Of a DNA stretch of 8,355 bases, positions 5,568 through 8,355 are shown one piece after another. The notes below the pieces were generated by a model. That model made no database searches and was not told the DNA's origin. It was given only the letters and a program-made list of their open reading frames with translations. The DNA comes from Candidatus Altimarinota bacterium (GTDB lineage Bacteria > Patescibacteriota > Gracilibacteria > BD1-5 > UBA2023), in the NCBI GenBank assembly GCA_943355085.1, contig CALREC010000024.1, forward strand, positions 1 through 8,355. The letters are read 5' to 3'. How positions within the stretch are numbered: the stretch's first letter is position 1; each line of letters opens with the position of its first letter. Made by a program: the position numbers and the translations under genes.

Positions 5568-5642
5568 TGGTGCCAATGAGTAGAATTGAACTACCGACCG
5601 CAGGGGTATGAATCCTGTGCTCTACCACTGAGCTACATTGGC
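5568..5642 (-). tRNA. tRNA with anticodon CAU (elongator Met, or Ile2)
   Basis: A 75-base cloverleaf on the minus strand with encoded CCA. Acceptor GCCAATG/CATTGGC; D stem GCTC/GAGC with loop AGTGGTA; anticodon arm CAGGA-TTCATAC-CCCTG; variable CGGTC; T arm GGTAG-TTCAATT-CTACT. The loop TTCATAC gives anticodon CAT. The paired G1-C72 end and the lack of three G-C pairs at the base of the anticodon loop argue against the initiator. Met elongator is favoured, but a lysidine-modified tRNA-Ile has the same anticodon. The anticodon stem has an A31-C39 mismatch and the T stem a G-U pair. Confidence 0.92.
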
Positions 5643-5659
5643 ATGATTAAAGCTTGGTC

Positions 5660-5686
5660 ATTATATAGAAAAAGCTAAATAGTCAA
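5660..5686 (-). promoter_or_regulatory. Promoter of the tRNA gene
   Basis: On the minus strand, TTGACT (5686-5681), a 15-base spacer and a perfect TATAAT (5665-5660), 17 bases ahead of the first base of the mature tRNA. The spacer is short, but both boxes are good. Confidence 0.55.
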
Positions 5687-5706
5687 ATTTTTATAACAAT
5701 CCGCAC

Positions 5707-6330
5707 ATGACCCCTTCACGCATCCTCACAACTCAAGAATCCCTCATGAATTACGCGGCCTGGTATGCTATGCGTTATTTGCCATCAATTGAGAAACTCC
5801 GAGAATCACTCATGAAAAAATCAGCCAAAAACAACCTATTGGTAGATAGTGTCATGGAAGAAATGACGACATACATATCCGAGAAACGCACGATCGATGG
5901 ATTGGTACAAATGTATACCGAACAAGGAAAAACACAACTATACATAGAACAAAAACTCAAAACAAAAAAATTTTGAGCTGAGGTTATCCGAGATGTACTT
6001 GATGTATATAAAGAAATATTTTGATCCTACGAAACATATGAGCATATTATCGTTCGAAAAATCCATGATTATATAAACAAAAATAAATCGAAAAAATATA
6101 TATATTATACACTTATTAAAGTATATCCAAATTTTAGCAGTGAGATAACATCACTCGTACAAGCAATAATCCCCGATGAAAACAATGCCATCGAGCTAGA
6201 ATATCAAAAACTCTCTAAGAAATACGATTTAACACTCCCCAAGGAACGTCAGAAAGTTATACAAAAGCTCTGTTTGAAAGGTTTTTCTTATGATATTATA
6301 AAAAAGATCCTAAAAGTAGAAGGGAACTAA
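5707..6330 (+). CDS. recX: RecX family regulatory protein
   Basis: ATG 5707 to TAA 6328-6330, 207 residues with UGA = Gly at 5974 and 6022. It is predicted all-helical and built of three-helix repeats. The N-terminal part NYAAWYAMRYLPSIEKLRESL matches the A-x-x-x-L-x-x-R-x-x-S-x-x-E-L-x-x-x-L pattern. The most telling segment is QGKTQLYIEQKLKTKKFGAEVI, where the family has G-K-x-x-I-x-x-x-L-x-x-KG; the UGA provides the glycine after KKF. The C-terminus repeats the pattern in LCLKGFSYDIIKKIL. RecX binds RecA filaments and limits recombination and the SOS response. It is normally beside recA, but here it stands alone between a tRNA and a pilus gene. No Shine-Dalgarno sequence is seen; a weak TATAAC (5692-5697) near the ATG would give an almost leaderless mRNA. 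Confidence 0.72.
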
Positions 6331-6443
6331 ATATGATATATGCATCGGACAGCAAACCGAGTCAAATAGAAGTACTTTTCGATATAAATATATGTTAAAG
6401 GTAAATTTTTACTCACTACATATATATTGTCAATACATTTATA

Positions 6444-6472
6444 TTGCATAATACTCTATTATAGTATATACT
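6444..6472 (+). promoter_or_regulatory. Promoter of the pilB-like gene
   Basis: TTGCAT (6444-6449), a 17-base spacer and TATACT (6467-6472). The start site would be about 6479, giving a leader of about 27 bases before ATG 6506. The rest of the 6331-6505 gap is AT-rich; a 21-codon ORF at 6333-6398 has no support beyond being open. Confidence 0.5.
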
Positions 6473-6505
6473 GGTCGAAATTAGCCTATTTCTCAACAAT
6501 AATGT

Positions 6506-7744
6506 ATGTTTCGTAAAATAAAAGATTCCGCCACTTTCTTGGCAATGTCAATACATGGAGATATCTGAGATATAGTCGAATATACAAACGGTCTTTTCGA
6601 TTTTGCACTTGAAACAAATGTATCAGATATACATGTGGAACCAAGTAAAAATTTCATTACTATTCGCTTCAGACAGAGCGGTGATTTTTTATTTGTTGAT
6701 AAAATTAGCCATGATGAATATGCTAAGTTACTGTCTCGTATGAAAATACTTGCAAATATGCGAATAGATGAAAAACACAAGCCCCAGGATGGTAAAATAT
6801 CATTTACATCTGAGAAATTTGGAAATGAACTCATAGATATACGTGTTAGTATAATACCGATAGTAGATGGAGAAAAAATCGTCATGCGTATACTCAGGCA
6901 AAATGCAGATATGTTGTCGCTCGATAAATTAGATTTTCTCGATGTGAATCTTGATAAAATAAAAACAAGCCTTGCAAGTAAATATGGCATGATACTCGTA
7001 GCCGGACCAACTGGATCAGGAAAATCTACGACACTTTTTTCCATGTTACGTTCCTTTGATCCTCTTGCCCACAATATTACCACTCTGGAAGATCCGGTCG
7101 AATACAACATTCCTCATATTAATCAAACTCAGGTAAAGCCACAAATTGGTTTTGATTTTGCCACCGGACTTCGTTCTCTTGTACGTCAAGATCCAGACAT
7201 TATTATGGTCGGAGAAATTCGTGATCGAGAAACTGCCATGCTTGCTATTGAAGCTGCTCTCACATGACACTTAGTGCTCTCCACCATACATACAAATAGT
7301 GCTGCTGGAACCATTCAGCGTCTCATTAATATGAATATAGAGCCATTTCTCATATCATCTGCGTTAAAAATGGTCATCTCTCAACGTTTAGTAAAAAGGC
7401 TTTGTCCAGATTGTGGAACGCCTCATAAAATTATCGATCCTGTAATACAATGAAAAGTTGCTGGATATTTGAGTCATATTATAGAAGACAATATTGCTGA
7501 CATTGATTTTACAAAAGCGAATGGATGTGAAAAATGCGACATGTCGGGTTTTTCGTGACGTATGTGAACACATGAAGTACTTATAATGAACGAAGCACTC
7601 GATCCTCTGATACTCAACAAAGCGCCCGTACATGAACTTGAACAAAAAGCTCGTGAGCTCGGAATGATAACGATTATGGAGGATGGACTCATAAAGGCAG
7701 CCACAGGAAAAACCACTGTTGAGGAAATTATGAAGCTTATATAA
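6506..7744 (+). CDS. pilB: Type IV pilus / type II secretion assembly ATPase (PilB/GspE family)
   Basis: ATG 6506 to TAA 7742-7744, 412 residues with five UGA glycines (6566, 7265, 7451, 7556, 7565). Motifs: SDIHVEPS near residue 45; Walker [10 protein letters not shown] (167-175); Asp box TTLEDPVEY; Walker [13 protein letters not shown] (229-240); His box [12 protein letters not shown] (254-264); zinc tetracysteine CPDC (300, 303) and CEKC (341, 344); then SGFSGRMGTHEVL. The cysteines favour PilB/GspE over PilT, so it should power pilus extension from the cytoplasmic face. It lacks the N-terminal N1D/MshEN domain of the usual ~560-residue PilB, so the N-terminus is minimal. UGA replaces the invariant glycines of the His box and of SGRMG. 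The next gene starts 15 bases after the stop, probably in the same operon. Confidence 0.93.
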
Positions 7745-7759
7745 AAAGAGCTACACTCT

Positions 7760-8071
7760 ATGTTATTTACAAAAATTCAAAAATTTTTCCAGAAGGCACC
7801 AAATTCATCTGAAAATATCACAGATATTTCAGATGCTATTTCATGGATCAAGACATACAGAAAAGCCCTGAATTTTGATCTCGCCATAATGGCAACAAAA
7901 GAACTGATTTTAAAAAATCAAACTAATATCACTTATTATGAAAATGCCCAACGGAAAATTGCTGTTCTGGAAAACTCTAATATAGAAAAAATTGCCAAGA
8001 GAGCAAAAGACAAAAGAAAAAAAATAGACCAGATTATAATCACCCTCTATAAAGATTTAAAAAATCTTTAA
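7760..8071 (+). CDS. Unknown helical, repeat-containing protein (first part before in-frame TAA)
   Basis: ATG 7760 to TAA 8069-8071, 103 residues, 15 bases downstream of the pilB-like gene. It is Lys- and Ile-rich and predicted helical. Its segment ISWIKTYRKALNFDLAIMAT with KELIL, then YYENAQRKIAVLENSNIEKI, resembles a tetratricopeptide-like helix pair followed by a charged coil. A similar unit reappears after the TAA in the same frame (see 8072-8355), so the natural protein is probably longer. No signal peptide or membrane helix is seen. A link with pilus function rests only on the operon position. Confidence 0.6.
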   Translation: MLFTKIQKFFQKAPNSSENITDISDAISWIKTYRKALNFDLAIMATKELILKNQTNITYYENAQRKIAVLENSNIEKIAKRAKDKRKKIDQIIITLYKDLKNL

Positions 8072-8355
8072 GCTATTATTGCGAGCATAGAAAAAGAAAA
8101 GCGCGGGAAAATTTTGACAGAGGAACACTTGGCACAAAAAGTTAAGTTTAAACTTCATTCCCAAGATATAAAAGATTTTTTGGAAAAAAAAGATTACATT
8201 CATGCTCTGTCACTTTCCAAAAAACTTATATCGGATTTTCCCAATGAAAAAGGAGCATTGAAAATACTTACTCAATCACAAAGCCTTTATGACAAAGAAA
8301 AGTTAAAAAAAGAAAAAGCAGTAGCAAAAGATGATAAGATAAAAATACTCTTACA
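8072..8355 (+). pseudogene. Continuation of the 7760 frame after TAA, cut by the window edge
   Basis: Directly after TAA 8069-8071 the same frame remains open for about 94 codons to the end of the window, with coding-like content: DIKDFLEKKDYIHALSLSKK, LISDFPNEKGALKILTQSQ, then a Lys/Glu-rich coil. The unit parallels the first part (helix pair with DYIHAL-x-x-S-K versus NFDLAIMATK, then N-x-x-x-A-x-x-x-I/L-x-x-x-x-x-L, then a basic coil). It has no in-frame ATG; TTG 8114 would be the only early alternative start. The simplest reading is one gene interrupted by a nonsense codon or a base-call error. Independent translation from TTG is possible but weak. Confidence 0.5.

Noticed and set aside
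6333..6398. 21-codon ORF starting MIYASDSK after recX
   Set aside because: Very short, no ribosome binding site, no recognisable motif; not enough to call a gene.
6493..7110. 205-codon minus-strand ORF
   Set aside because: Antisense shadow of the PilB-like ATPase; the plus frame carries the SDIHVEPS and Walker A motifs.
1..8355. CRISPR array, insertion-sequence transposase, or prophage genes
   Set aside because: No regularly spaced repeats, transposase motifs or phage structural/packaging genes seen; the fibre-like domain alone is common in bacterial surface proteins.

Overview
The window reads as chromosome from a UGA-recoding member of the Candidate Phyla Radiation, most likely Gracilibacteria (BD1-5/GN02) or Absconditabacteria (SR1). 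UGA stands in frame in almost every protein gene except L1. Where it falls in a conserved motif, the family expects glycine: [12 protein letters not shown] and S-G-RM-G-THEVL in the PilB ATPase, and EQ-G-VKIYTLGIGD in the VWA protein. That is genetic code 25, and all genes below are called with TGA = Gly and only TAA/TAG as stops. The DNA is AT-rich and most starts lack a clear Shine-Dalgarno sequence.

Left part (1-2380, + strand) is a rearranged accessory region. The 3' end of a surface-protein gene (Ser/Pro/Thr-rich stalk, C-terminal membrane anchor) occurs twice, at 1-251 and 2130-2380, with 5 differences in 251 bases. Between the copies lie two related two-gene cassettes that look like toxin-antitoxin modules: a short upstream ORF overlapping a gene for a ~105-residue protein with a RelE/ParE-like ending. 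Cassette A (313 to about 758) is frameshifted and has lost its natural end. Cassette B (1078-1520) is intact under code 25. Each cassette is followed by a headless surface-protein fragment: a Gly-rich piece at 734-940, and the VGIGTxSP/HSTLEGPE domain plus stalk and anchor at 1498-2367. A perfect 15-bp hairpin (960-992) separates the two units.

Middle (2413-4762). On the minus strand, a BatA-like VWA membrane protein and a DUF58 protein form a short operon. Upstream is a small remnant resembling the C-terminus of a class III nucleotidyl cyclase. The rest of this intergenic region holds a near-perfect 22-bp palindrome, a good sigma-70-type promoter, and a structured leader for ribosomal protein L1.

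Right part (4763-8355). rplA (L1) is a single-gene unit that ends in two hairpin terminators; the second also closes the converging tRNA gene (anticodon CAU, minus strand). recX, a compact pilB/gspE-type ATPase and a repeat-containing unknown protein follow on the plus strand. The unknown protein has an in-frame TAA, after which the same frame stays open to the window edge. The pilus ATPase fits the type IV pilus-dependent, host-attached life of these lineages; the VWA/DUF58 pair is probably cell-envelope related, but its role is not known.
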